From positions 220,797 to 284,796 of the forward strand of contig NW_004797865.1 of the NCBI RefSeq assembly GCF_000002075.1: 64,000 bases of DNA, written 5' to 3'. The notes under the pieces are model-generated. The model ran no database searches, had not been told where the DNA came from, and saw only the letters and a program-made list of their open reading frames with translations. Made by a program: the position numbers and the translations under genes. Below, one piece after another: positions 52,574 through 63,690 of this stretch (within the stretch, counting starts at the first letter, position 1; each line of letters starts with the position of its first letter). Source of the stretch: Aplysia californica. Lineage: Eukaryota > Mollusca > Gastropoda > Aplysiida > Aplysiidae.

Positions 52574-53012
52574 AGAATAAGAATATTTTAAAAAAATCAA
52601 GTATCTCTGTCTTTCTTCTGGGGTGTTGTTACAGTGTATCCATTTCTGCCCGGGTTAGCTTTGGCAGGTAGCGCCGGAGCCAGCCTCTTATAAATGTTAA
52701 TGATCTAAATTGTGTCGCTGGGGCGGGCATAAAAACACTTTCATTCAGACTTTTTAAAAAGGAAAACAACACCTGTGGAAACTTCTGTCCACTGCAGCAT
52801 CATCGGTTCAGACCGGTTCTTATACTTAAACACAACACAGGTGGAAGGCATTTTGACTAATTGACTTGCCTATTCTCGGAATAAAACCTTCTTTCCTATC
52901 TAGATTTCAGTGCGTGAGCGCAGCACAGGTAGACCATAGTTCCGCTGCGAGAGAGGGCTCCTATTAGGCGTACGGTGCCGCCCACAGAGCATCCCCCATT
53001 ACTGTAAACTCC
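51226..53012 (-). repeat. Large inverted repeat, arm 2
   Basis: Reverse-complement partner of 36858-38195, 14 kb away. Longer than arm 1 mainly because of extra sequence at about 51500-51830, which has a tRNA-like box B (GCGAGTTCGATGTTCGGC at about 51690) and may be an inserted SINE head, and of a long CA run (52491-52571). Carries a family C SINE copy at 52605-52750. It lies between the two palindrome clusters, as if it had been inserted into that array. Confidence 0.8.
52491..52571 (+). repeat. CA microsatellite
   Basis: CA repeat with a few interruptions at the left side, inside arm 2 of the inverted repeat. Confidence 0.97.
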
Positions 53013-53173
53013 TTGATGGGCCCCATGGGCCCCCACCTAGGCCTTCTCAGGCTCCCACACAGCCATCATAGTACTAGTGGAGAATCTTTGGCCATAGTGA
53101 GTTTACGAGGGTGACGTCACAGCTGCGACCTCTAGGACTATTATAACTTATAACCTCTTTGACTATAAAAAAA

Positions 53174-53820
53174 CGAAGTGGCTAGCCGTACTTAAGTACG
53201 GCTAGACTGAGAGTCTAGCCGTACTTAAGTACGGCTAGACTGCCAGTCTAGCCGTACTTAGATCTAGGTTTGGCCCAATCGACTAAAACCTGTTAAGTAC
53301 ACAGGTCTCATTAGATCTAGATCTAGTAATTATTCAGGTTCAAATACATGCAAGTCAGTAAGGCACCTTTTGGTTTTGTCTGAAATACAAATACTTTTGG
53401 CATTGCAAACTAAAAATTTCATTTACAATTCAGCCATCAATATTAAGTACGGCTAGCCTGACAGTCTAGCCGTCCTTAAGTACGGCTAGCCTGACTGTCT
53501 ACCCGTACTTAAGTACGGCTAGACTGCCAGTCTAGCCGTACTTAACTTAGGCCCTATTAACATTAGAAAACAGGAGGTTTAAAATACATACACTGTCATT
53601 AAGGCACCTGGTTTCGTCTCAAATACAAATGCTTTAGGTACTGCACACTAAAAATGTATATTTACAATTCAGTAGGCCTATTTTTTGTAAATGGTCAGTC
53701 TAGCCATTAGCCATCATATTAAAAATAAGTACGGCTAGACTGCGAGTCTAGCCGTACTTAAGTACGGCTAGACATTTAGTCTAGCCGTCATTAAGTACGG
53801 CTAGCCTCTTCCATAAAAAA
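53174..53820. repeat. Palindrome array built on GTACTTAAGTAC, cluster 2
   Basis: Three palindrome blocks (53177-53257, 53444-53547, 53726-53812) separated by two spacer units homologous to cluster 1. The blocks are runs of AAGTACGGCTAGACT and its complement AGTCTAGCCGTACTT; 53212-53241 is a perfect 30-bp palindrome and longer hairpins with short GCC/GAG/CGA centres flank it. Better preserved than cluster 1. Lies 330 bp upstream of the VPS45 start codon. Confidence 0.9.
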
Positions 53821-54149
53821 AGCAACACAGCTGAGTGAACGTCGTAAACTGTTATAGATTCATAGATAAACACTCTTTCACTTCAATTTAATGAGTACAA
53901 TCTTTATCATGTTTGTAGAACACCCCTCTAGGCCCTAAAGATGTTTATTTAGGCTAGTACGTCGTGTCTACTTTCCCAAGTTTACGACATTAATTCATGT
54001 GACTCAATAAATGTTCCTCCAATAACAAAAGAGCGGTAGGCCTAGTTAATAAACTCGAGCTTGACAGGGAAATAAACAGTCCTGGGACAGAAAAACCGAT
54101 CCACATCCTAGTCCTACACATCGTTTTGATAGATCTATACAAAGCCACA

Positions 54150-54242
54150 ATGAACGTAATATTAGCTGTAAAGCAGTATATTAGCAAGATGATAGAAGGC
54201 TGTGGAGGAGGAATGAAAGTGTTGCTTATGGATAAAGAAACG
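54150..54242 (+). CDS. VPS45: VPS45 first coding exon
   Basis: 31 codons, ATG at 54150-54152, ending [10 protein letters not shown] before donor GTTTGT at 54243. The next exon opens with TSIVSMVY, giving the uninterrupted family sequence [12 protein letters not shown]. The open frame continues unremarkably into the intron, so this exon would be missed by length alone; homology and splice phase decide it. The start lies about 330 bp right of the palindrome array that ends near 53820. Confidence 0.92.
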
Positions 54243-57200
54243 GTTTGTATTATATAGAGTGTCTTGTCCAACTGTAAAATGATCCTTCTTGAACTTGAAG
54301 TCGAAGTTGACTTCTTACTTTTCTTCTCTAGTCTACCTCTACTGTACTTAGGCCTACTGTTTATGATTTATCGGTTGGTAGGCGCTCTTTGGAAATTGCT
54401 TTCCCGTTCCAATTGATAATTTGCCATGTAAAATGTAAACGTGAAGATTGTGGGTTTTTTTAGGAAGTGGCTATTCTCACCCGGGGTGAGAATAGAAATA
54501 CGATCGACCTCTCACCCCGGGTGAGACTTTCCACCGTAGGCTATTCTCACCCGGTGTGAAACAAGACCCGTTTTTCCTAATTTCGGAATACTTTCTATCG
54601 ATGTGAATGATCAAATGGATAAAGACAAAGAAAAGTTTACGTTATAGCACAAAAGTAAGCTAATTTTATCGACTACAAAGATGCTATGGCTATTTCACTT
54701 TTCGAATCAAGCCGAACTACGGGGGTCGCCATTTTGTTTTGCCCGGAAGTTCTCGCAAGATCTACTCCTCCCCTCTTCTCTTTCTCTGTCTCTTTCTGAA
54801 TACTGTCTATCGATGTGGACGATCAAATTGACTAAAACAAAGCTAAAAAATGATGGTAAAACACAAAAAAATAAATCAATTTGGTCGTCTACAAAGATGC
54901 TACGGCTATTTAACTTTTCGAATCGAGCCGAACTACGCGGGTCGCCATTTTGTTTTGCCCGGAAGTTCTCGCGCTACTCCTCCTCTCTCTTTCTCTCTCT
55001 CTTTCTCTCCACTGCCCACAGACAAAATTGTACGCTTTTAGTAGGCTAACAGTAGTAATGGAACGTTTGTTCACGGCACAATTTTTCTGTTATCACAGTG
55101 CAGAATTCTGTGGTTTAGGAGGGTGAACGCAAAATTTAATTGGTTGGCCTAGATCTAGGCTATAACGGTGAACGCGCACTGGGTGAGAATAGCCAAAAGA
55201 CTCGCCTGCACTATTCTCACCCGGGGTCCACCAAAGTTCAGTCCGGCCAAAATAAATTTTTAATACAAAAAAGGCAGAAAAATATTACTGTCTAATGATT
55301 GTGGTATGGTTCACTTAGCCTCCAACATCAACTACATTGCCACTTTTGTCCTTAGCAATCACTTGTAACTGTTTCTTATGTAAGCAAACAGGAAGGCAAT
55401 TTCCAAAGAGTCCCGGTTGGCAGTAAGTGAGTGTTCGGCCCCCAAGAGCGATTGTACAAACAATCATGTCGGCTTGTGAATACTCTCACAATCTCGAAAG
55501 TGGCTGTGTCTCAGGTCTCAAGGTAACGAGTGGCCCAAGGATTTTGTTCGGCCAATTTAAGAATAGAATCTGATCCAGCATCACTCATCATATTCAGTCT
55601 ACTATACCTGGTCTCTACTTTTCTGCTAAGATTGTAAATTATCTGATGCCGATGCTTGTGTGTTGATGAGAAAAAAATGCTGTCCTCCATCTCGTTTCTT
55701 TTGACTTTTAAAAATCTTGATACTGCAGGATTGTATGAAAGATGCTATTGGTAGTATATTAAAAATTGAGGAAATTAGAAAGAAAATCATGGCAAAGTAC
55801 TCCATCAGTTAATTAAACAAAATATAGAGCCTCTATCTGAGAAGAGTAGAGTGTAAAATAGTAATTATGGCAGTGGTATGTTACACCTGAGCTCCCCACA
55901 GTCAACCAAGCTACATAAAAATAACAATGTCAGTATAGACTTTTAATTATATTTATTAAGTTATAAAGTAGACCTGAGCAAACATTTTGACAGAAACGAA
56001 TTGAGAGTCAAAATTAGAGACACTTGTCAATGTCATTTTGACGTAACAACTCAGCTTAGAAACTTCCTGCTTGATGACAAAATAGTGAGCGCCCCTCTCA
56101 TTTATAATTTTAAAAAGTATGTGTGCCTGTCCAGGGTTTATAGTGATTATCTTTGTGTTTGAAATCTCTGTTTACGCTGCAACAATTACTTCTCTTACAA
56201 TTTTTTGCAAGTCTTGTTTCATTTTTGTGTATTGATTATTTTTAGTCCCGTCCCACCTAATCATGCTATTGACAGAGATGCAAGTACAGTGTACAGTGAG
56301 TCTCCGTTTAAGAACGTGTCCTTTGGGAAACCAAAACAAAGCGGGTTCTTGGATAGATTTACAGGTTTTATTTTTAATCTTACTTTGTCATTGTGTCTAG
56401 TGATTTTGTTCTGTCGTTTCTGTCATGTTTGTTATTTCCTGGCATTGCATAACTGAAACTAAAACTAGCTGACGCTGTCGTTGATTTATAGCAAAATGTA
56501 GCCTTGAACAGACTTCACACTTATTCATAAAAACACTCTCTCCCCAGTATAAATAGATATGCTGAACCATATATATATATAATTATATATTATAGTAAAT
56601 TGTAATAGCCTGAGTCACTTGCTGAATATTTCATAATTTTCTTTGCTGCTTTTTTATCTTTCAGACAAGCATAGTGAGTATGGTATATGCACAGTCAGAA
56701 ATTTTACAGAAAGAAGTGTACTTGTTTGAGAGAATTGACACAGCTGGCAGAGAGACGATGAAGCATCTCAATTGTATTGCCTTTTTGAGACCCACGAAGG
56801 AGAATGTTGATTTGCTTGCCCAGGAGCTTCGTATGCCTAAATATGGCTTATATTTCATTTGTAAGTATGTTATTCTCCTTATATTATATAAAAATACTTT
56901 TTATAAAAGAGTAATAATGTCTGTGATGAATCAGGTGGAAAACACTAATCATCATATTTGTAACATGAGGATTATATGATTAGGTCCACTCTCAAACACA
57001 TTGATACAAGTTATTATATGGGAATTGATATTTTGTGTTGTTTCAGTTGATGAGTAAGGCTAGTGAAGCAATATGGCTGTTTTATAATGGATATTTGGAA
57101 GCCTTTTTTACATTGAAAGAATAAAAAGTGGCCTGCAATTTACTTTGAACAAAAATATTGTGTTTTGTGACTTAATCACACATTATTACTTGTGTATTAA

Positions 57201-60200
57201 TTTACATGCAATGGATATTTATGGTGATGGCCCTGTAAATGTGTATACAGTATTACAAGTAAAAATAAAAAGGACCCAATTAAAGGCCAATAACTTAATG
57301 ATCATGACACCATTTTCAACAAAAACTTTGAAGAAATAAAAATTAACCAGGGGGACCTTATATTTCTGAGTATGAAATAAATGAACTACTATGTTAAGAA
57401 AAACAACCCATTAAATACATTTCCACCAAATTGAGTGAAACGCAAAACTTTGCAACTTTAAAAAAATCAACCCCACTGTCTATTTCAAAGAGTCATTATT
57501 TCTGCATTAAAGGACAAATTTATACAAAAATTATATTGCCAAGTAAACTCAGGGAGATGGCTATTAAATCTCCAGGTGTTGACCATTTCTCCAATAAGCC
57601 CCCTGGAAATTTTAAATAACTCCATGACTCGTTTTTGCGTTGGACGTCCTGTTCTACAATGAGTTTCAATTGTTCATTCATTTGTGGCTTGTTTCCGTAA
57701 ACTCTGTCTGTCAAAAAACCTCAAAGGTAGTAATTATAAGGGCTCAAGTTTTGGAGAATGTGGTGACCGTTCATTTGTAAACTTACGGCTTATCAAGCGT
57801 TCCCCTAACTTTTCTTGCAACTATACAAGGGCCACTCATGACATTTAGGATGTGGACCCATCCCACTGGAACCAGACCTCTATAGCGTAACACCTTCTCC
57901 TCCTCAAACTTCTCAAAAATCTCTCAGCATGGTGAGATATCCATCTGATGTGACTGTCATGGTTTTACGGTCTTTTTCCTGAAATAGAATGGGTTGATCA
58001 CATCCCTAGTGCTGAACACCTTTAAAAAGCAAAATTTTGTGTTTTACACAATTTTGGTTGAAATGTTAAAAAACTATATTTATCGAAGGTGGCAATGGAT
58101 TTTTGTCATATTTACGAACTTGATGTCCCCTCGGTTGAAATTTATTTGTTCGAAGTTTTGTTAAAATATGTGCACTGATGACCGAGTTATTGTCATTTAA
58201 GTGGGTCCTCTTTTTTTAGATAGCATGTACTTTATATTGTCTTTCGCAGTTTGTAATGTTATCCCGTACTAATTGTAATTTCATACTTTTTGTCAGACTT
58301 CAGCAATGTGATTAGCAAACAAGATATCAAAGTTCTTGCTGAGGCTGATGATCAAGAAGTTGTGAGGGAAGTGCAGGTAATGTGTACATCATGAGATCAG
58401 TATATTATATAGGTGTTTTGTGAGTTAGATGGGTCTGGCTTTGGTTTACTGCTTTAACAATTTAATTAACTATGGTCATGTATTTTTGTCTATTGCCTTT
58501 TGTTTTCTGTAAACATATATTCATAAACCTGAACTATTATGTACTGATTTGTGATTAGTTACTTAAAATCCCAAAATATTATACTGAACTAGTTTTTCCT
58601 TTTATTAGACATAAATGCTATAGATTACGCGAGCTGATTAAAAAAAAAATTGAAAACTTTTTTTCCCCAGGAGTTTTATGGAGACTACATAGCTGTCAAT
58701 CCACATTTGTTTTCCTTAAATCTTGTGGGATGTTGTCAGGTAAGGTATTTGTAAAATACAGCTGCTGAATAAATTAAAAATCTGCTATTGAAACAGAAAG
58801 TAAAATTTGTAATTGCAATTTTACACCACAAGATTATGATAAAAGAATGTTGAAGGTACGGAAATATGCATGTTTGCTTTCTTTGTCATGAAGATTTTGA
58901 AATACTTGTTTCAACATATTTTAAAAATATCTAATAACCTATTTCAAGGTTGTTGTCCGAGTTAAGTGATATTTTTGTACATAGATGTTTTATTTTATGT
59001 AACTCTATCCGTACGCCCTGGGGTCTTTTTGTATCCTGGGGTTGTATTCTTCATATTTTCGAATACTTCTACTACAAAGATCTCTTTGAAACTTTCAGTA
59101 TTTCTCAAAAAATCATTTGACAGACTGCATGCTATGCAAAGTGTATGGATCGGATTAACGAGTAAATTTTCTCTTTGGAAAGTCGTGGCACAGAGTTCCC
59201 CATGTTGTATGGATACAATAGTAAAACACGACTACGACATTCGGATAGGATTAAATTATGAATTAAAGAAGCAATTTCTGTCTTTGTATTATATGATATT
59301 GATGTTGATTTTTAAATTTATTTTCATAATAATTCTTGTCTGGAGATTTTAGAAGTAATACGGTACCTTGGTAACTATTGTTTAGTCCAGTCACATGGAT
59401 GTAAAGCAATGTTTATAATATTGTATTTATTTGTTTGTTTGCTTTTGCACAGAAAACCTAAGTTCAATTCCCATGTGGCGAAGTTAATTTCTTTGAGTAT
59501 ATCTGTCTTTCTGCTGGGATGCTGTGTCCTACTCAGCCTGGGTTGGCCCTGACAGGCATGGTCAAAGCAACCTGCCTCTTTAATGATCTAAATTGTGTTG
59601 ATAAGGGCATTAACACATTCAGATTCACTTCTGTGTTAATTGTGGATTTTTTTTCATGTGATTGGAAAGTATAAAAGGACTGGATGAGGAAAGTTGGTTA
59701 TGTTTACTAAAATCTTGACTAGAGGAGTGCAATGTAAAGGGAAACTAGTGAAGTACATTGAAGTAAAATATGTTGCTTAAGTTCACCCTAATTGTGGTAT
59801 GTAATTTTTTGGGGGGCTTAAACATTTTTTTTAGAATGACTCTTTTTTGAAATACTGATCTGAAAGGATGATTATTGTCTGTTTCAGAACTTCAGCTGGT
59901 TTCCTCCAGTTTTGTCTCGCACCATTCAGGGCTTGACCTCTGTACTGCTTTCCCTGAAAAAATGCCCAATGATTCGGTACCAGAACTCGTCTGAAATGGC
60001 ACGCAGACTGGCTGACAGTGTCAGGGTGAGTGTGTTGTTTTTCTGTGCTCTCATCATGGCCTGATGAAAGTAATATGAATGAAAATTGAAATGTTTTCTA
60101 TCTGAATCCTGGCAAGTTCATAAATGGAACAAACTTCAACAAAGAAATAACAAATACTGGTTACAAGGGGTATAGTGAGTGGCCAAAAACTGATTGGTGA

Positions 60201-63200
60201 GATCTGTAAATTAAAATAAAATCAACACTTGTCAAATGAAATTTGAACAATAAATTGATAGGAAACTGAATTGTCTCAATGGAGCAAACATGACACATTA
60301 CAGTGACAAAAATGCATTAAATTTAGAAGTAACCATTCTAATCAACAGTTATAAAATGGTCTTTTGATTTCCTCAAATACTCTTGTGCTACTTCTTTTGT
60401 AGATCATAGCAAAGAAAAAGGTTTTTCGATATGCAGCCAAACTCTGGAACCACTTTTGATTTCTTATTTCCAGCAAGTGATCAGCAAGGAGGCAGCCCTG
60501 TTTGAGTTTAGAAAAACAGATGTGCCCCCAGTTCTCCTTATCCTGGACCGAAGAGATGATGCAGTGACACCGCTCTTGAACCAAGTTTGTAATAATGGCA
60601 TTTTAGCTATTATAATTTTTTTTAGCTCAGAGGGGGAAGGGGAGATTGTTAGTTTTGTGTTTATGTAATTGAAGGGAGGGATGAATGGGTTACAAGAACT
60701 CAGCTAGTTTTCTATTCTGTTAAGTATGGACACTGCAGGGAAACCATTTTAGTTTCTAAAGATTATATTATGGGCTATTTTGTCTCTTGCTTTTAAAGTA
60801 AAACAGGTCTGACTTTGGGTTTTTTTGTTATTGAAATCATTCCTCTGGTAGTGTTTAGCCTTCCTAAAGAACACTGCCCCTCAAATGTGTATTTGTTATG
60901 ATTTTGGTTGAGGGAATCTTTTCACTGTTTTGTTTTTCCTCTTTACACTTTGCTATCATATTTTGGGGAAAATCCAAAGGAACTGAGTGGTAAACATCAC
61001 CAATCGGTGAGATGAGGTGGCAAAGCTTTAAGCTTTTACCTAACATTGAAAACCTAACACAAAGAGTCTTTGTTTTTAAATGTAGTATTTTTTTTAAACC
61101 ATGAGTTTCTGCTCTCTCACATTTGCACAACTTCCAGAGAAGTAAGCTGAAAATGGCCACTAAATAAACAGTTTTGAATAGATGTTGATGAAACTTACAC
61201 ATTATATAGTGTCAGCAGTTACAGATATCCCTTGCTTTAAAGAGTTCTGGTCAAGAGAATGCCTCCTTCCCATCAATGACTTCTATAATGAGAAAATTTC
61301 CTTGGGATTCCTTCATTTTACCCGTAAAAGTAAAAGTCATTAGACTTTGACTCCATGCTCTTCTTTTCTTTGAGTGTTTCTATAGTTATGCAACGTTACA
61401 GATGCAAACGCTCTGATACCTTAGCAAAGAGTAGTGTGTTAAGTCTTTTATACTCTGTTTGCAGATTGTAAAAGGTTGTGACCATTTTCATATTACTTTT
61501 CGGACTACCTTCATAATGTTCATATGTGTGGCATTGTCAAAATAATGAAATTGAAGAAACCAACATTTTTCCATCCTTTCGTCAATTGGTATTGAATGTT
61601 TTTGGGGAGCTCAGCACCTTTGAAGTCCACTTAAAAACACGTTTCTGTTTGGCATGAACCGAAAACTGACAAACGCCTGTTTCCCCTGTGTCGTGACACA
61701 TATTTTATTTTTTCAAAGTTTGTTTGACAATTGTTTTATATTCATCCAAATGACAATGAGTTTGAGCTGTCAGTTTATGTGTATGATCAAGTTATGAATG
61801 TGACAGCTACATAATATATTTTTTTTTCACAATCAAGTGTAGTAGTGGTTAGAGCAGGCAGTGGCGGTAGGTAGTGAAGGGCTAACGCGCTTGAATAACA
61901 AAAAAGCAGTTGACACCGTTATAATCGCACACAATGAACACACAGTGATCAACTTGGCAGCTTTGCTCGTTTATCCAATCACTGTTGTCTCCATTTACAA
62001 CTATAGTAACCTAACAGCCAATCAAATGTCTCTTGGGCTCAGCACTGGATGAGCCCGTTCCTACAGACCTTCCGTAATGAAACTCTTCTTGTAAAAAGGT
62101 AGAAGGTTAAAAAAAAAGAGCACTGTACTTCGGGCTCACGCTCTCCTAGCCCTGACAATTGGGGGAAAGTTTACGACACACTTTCCCCCTGGTGACACAG
62201 ATACCTTCCCTCTCATTGGACCTTTGTTTGGTTTCCGCAACTACACGGCCTAATCCAGCTCATAGACAGTATATGTTTGAAGTGCTATGTGTGCGTGTTT
62301 GTGATTGTAACGCTGAAATTTAACAGTTATAAATCCTGTCAAAACACTTTCAAGACAACTTTTTCATCAGGGGAAAATTAAATAAAGGAAATTTGGAGGA
62401 GAAACGGCTTTGTCCCCAATATTTATAAGAATTTAACTTAGAACAAAGAGATGGAAGACAAAGGTGACTCTTCTCGTTTGAATAGTTCTTGAAATGCCGT
62501 AGCTCGCTGTGAATATAGAAAAATCACCACTGTTTTGTTCTTACTTCTTGCTATTTGGTGGTAAAGAAATGGAAACAACGTTAGCCCCACCCAAATTTTG
62601 GTCCACCCCCCGCCACTGAGAGCAGGCTGCTGGTCGCTCATACTCTCCAGTTATGTGAGACGTCATTTTGTCAGTTTACCTCTGCATGAATAATGCTTAA
62701 CCTATATAACTTTATTGCATTTCAGCTGTTTGGAAAACCTTTGCTGCATACTTTCAAGAGACTAGGATTATTGATTAATGGCTAATATTTCCTTCTTGTT
62801 CTTCTGTCACCAGTGGACATACCAAGCAATGGTGCACGAACTTCTCAGCATCAACAACAACCGCATCAATCTGTCCACGGTGCCTGGAATCTCAAAAGAT
62901 CTTCAGGAGGTGGTCTTGTCAGCAGAGCATGATGAGTTTTATGCAAATGTGAGTTAGTGTTTATGAAAATGTCATTTGACCAACCTAATTGATCTCCCCA
63001 TGAGCAACTTATCTTGCCTGTATACAGCGATCTGTTATTATGTTCATTGTATTGTGTATTTTTATGAGTGGGGTGTAATCTTCATAATGCTCAAAAACAT
63101 GGGAAGCTATAGTTTACTTTTACCCATTTTGATGCATGTGACTCATTTGGTCACAATGTTTAACATCATGCCATTTTCTTTAATGTATGTAGTTCAGTGA

Positions 63201-63690
63201 TTTTAGGGTAAAAGTTTGAATCATATTGATGAAAAAACTTGTAAAAAATTAAGTTTCAATTGAGAAAAGGGAAGTAAAAGTTTGGAAAATTCTTTGTTTA
63301 ATGGTCAGTATCATCTTTCACAGTTAGGGCTTGGTAAGCAGGAAAAATAATTGAATTTGGGCTAAAATCAGATTTTCAGTGATGTACATGTGTTTAGTTG
63401 TGTGTTATTATATGTTCAGTGATATGATATCCTGATGAAATTATGTATGATGTTTTCCATTTTAACAGAGTTTCCCCACAGAGGCACCTTTACTTCTTTG
63501 ATATAGAATGACTTTAGACTTAAAGGTTTAGTGTTAGTTAACATTAAGCATTACAAAGATTTGGTTCCTCTCGTTCCAGAACATGTACATGAACTTTGGA
63601 GAAATTGGTTCCAACATCAAAGAACTGATGGAGGAATTTCAGAAAAAGTCAAAGAGCCATGCCAAAGTGGAGTCAATTGCTGACATGAAA
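54150..63690 (+). CDS. VPS45: VPS45, Sec1/Munc18-family vacuolar protein sorting protein (5' eight coding exons; 3' end outside window)
   Basis: SM protein that binds syntaxin-type t-SNAREs (Tlg2/STX16 class) and controls endosome/TGN fusion. Exons: 54150-54242, 56665-56860, 58297-58376, 58671-58739, 59888-60025, 60474-60584, 62814-62948, 63580-63690; 933 nt = 311 codons, all in phase with AG/GT borders. The translation starts [16 protein letters not shown] and continues through [76 protein letters not shown] and SADMK-like ESIADMK; these are recognisable almost residue by residue as animal VPS45. About 260 C-terminal residues lie to the right of the window. Introns 1, 2, 4 and 6 carry mobile elements. 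Two donors use GTTTGT (after 54242 and 60584), weaker than consensus. Confidence 0.96.
54466..55226. mobile_element. Inverted-repeat element with duplicated promoter-like block, VPS45 intron 1
   Basis: GGCTATTCTCACCC at 54539-54553 and its complement at 55181-55194 bound about 655 bp; further hairpins of the same sequence flank it (perfect 25-nt palindrome 54471-54495; CTCACCCCGGGTGAG 54511-54525; CTATTCTCACCCGGGG 55211-55226). Inside, a 212-bp block is repeated in tandem (54586-54797, 54798-55010); each copy has GTCGCCATTTTG (YY1-like) and CCGGAAGTTCTCGC (ETS-like) at the same spacing. No coding capacity; superfamily unknown. Confidence 0.7.
55227..56664. other. Rest of VPS45 intron 1
   Basis: No exon seen. 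A CAGTGAGTCTCCGTTTAAGA segment at about 56295 looks like a transposon end but has no partner. TATATA run at about 56570-56595. Confidence 0.5.
57261..58218 (-). mobile_element. Tc1/mariner-type relic with long inverted ends, VPS45 intron 2
   Basis: Left AAAAAGGACCCAATTAAAGG and right, inverted, AAAGAGGACCCACTTAAATG; similarity of the ends continues inward for about 100 bp. Minus-strand frames contain [25 protein letters not shown] and [20 protein letters not shown], the last third of a DDE/D transposase. Stops and frameshifts show it is dead. The family resembles, but is not the same as, the element at 40438-47056. Confidence 0.8.
59495..59640 (+). repeat. SINE-like repeat, family C, in VPS45 intron 4
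   Basis: GAGTATATCTGTCTTTCTGC, GGGATGCTGTGTCC, CAGCCTGGGTTGGCCCTGAC, then AATGATCTAAATTGTGTTGA and GGGCATTAACACATTCA. Best preserved member of the family in the window. Confidence 0.75.
61521..61702 (+). mobile_element. Miniature inverted-repeat element, family M1, copy 6 (internally deleted)
   Basis: About 180 bp. Left CATATGTGTGGCATTGTCAA, right GACAAACGCCTGTTTCCCC...GTGTCGTGACACAT; keeps the GCTCAGCACCTTTGAA block but lacks the middle of copies 1 and 3. Confidence 0.7.
61859..62618. mobile_element. hAT-type non-autonomous element with exact 8-bp target duplication
   Basis: AGAGCAGG at 61851-61858 and 62619-62626 flanks 760 bp that begin CAGTGGCGG and end CCGCCACTG, the classic hAT end. 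Inside, only short open frames; a GGGGGAAAGTTTACGACACA / CACTTTCCCCC inverted pair near 62160-62190. The perfect duplication argues for a recent insertion into VPS45 intron 6. Confidence 0.9.

Noticed and set aside
52477-52671. CRISPR-like or coding repeat
   Set aside because: A plain CA microsatellite followed by a SINE copy.
50327-53820. Long direct repeats as the ends of an LTR-type element
   Set aside because: The repeats are multi-unit palindrome arrays, there is no priming site or polymerase-like frame between them, and the centre is an arm of another repeat.
58966-59352. 128-codon ORF in VPS45 intron 4
   Set aside because: No family features, composition like the surrounding intron, and the flanking VPS45 exons join in phase without it.
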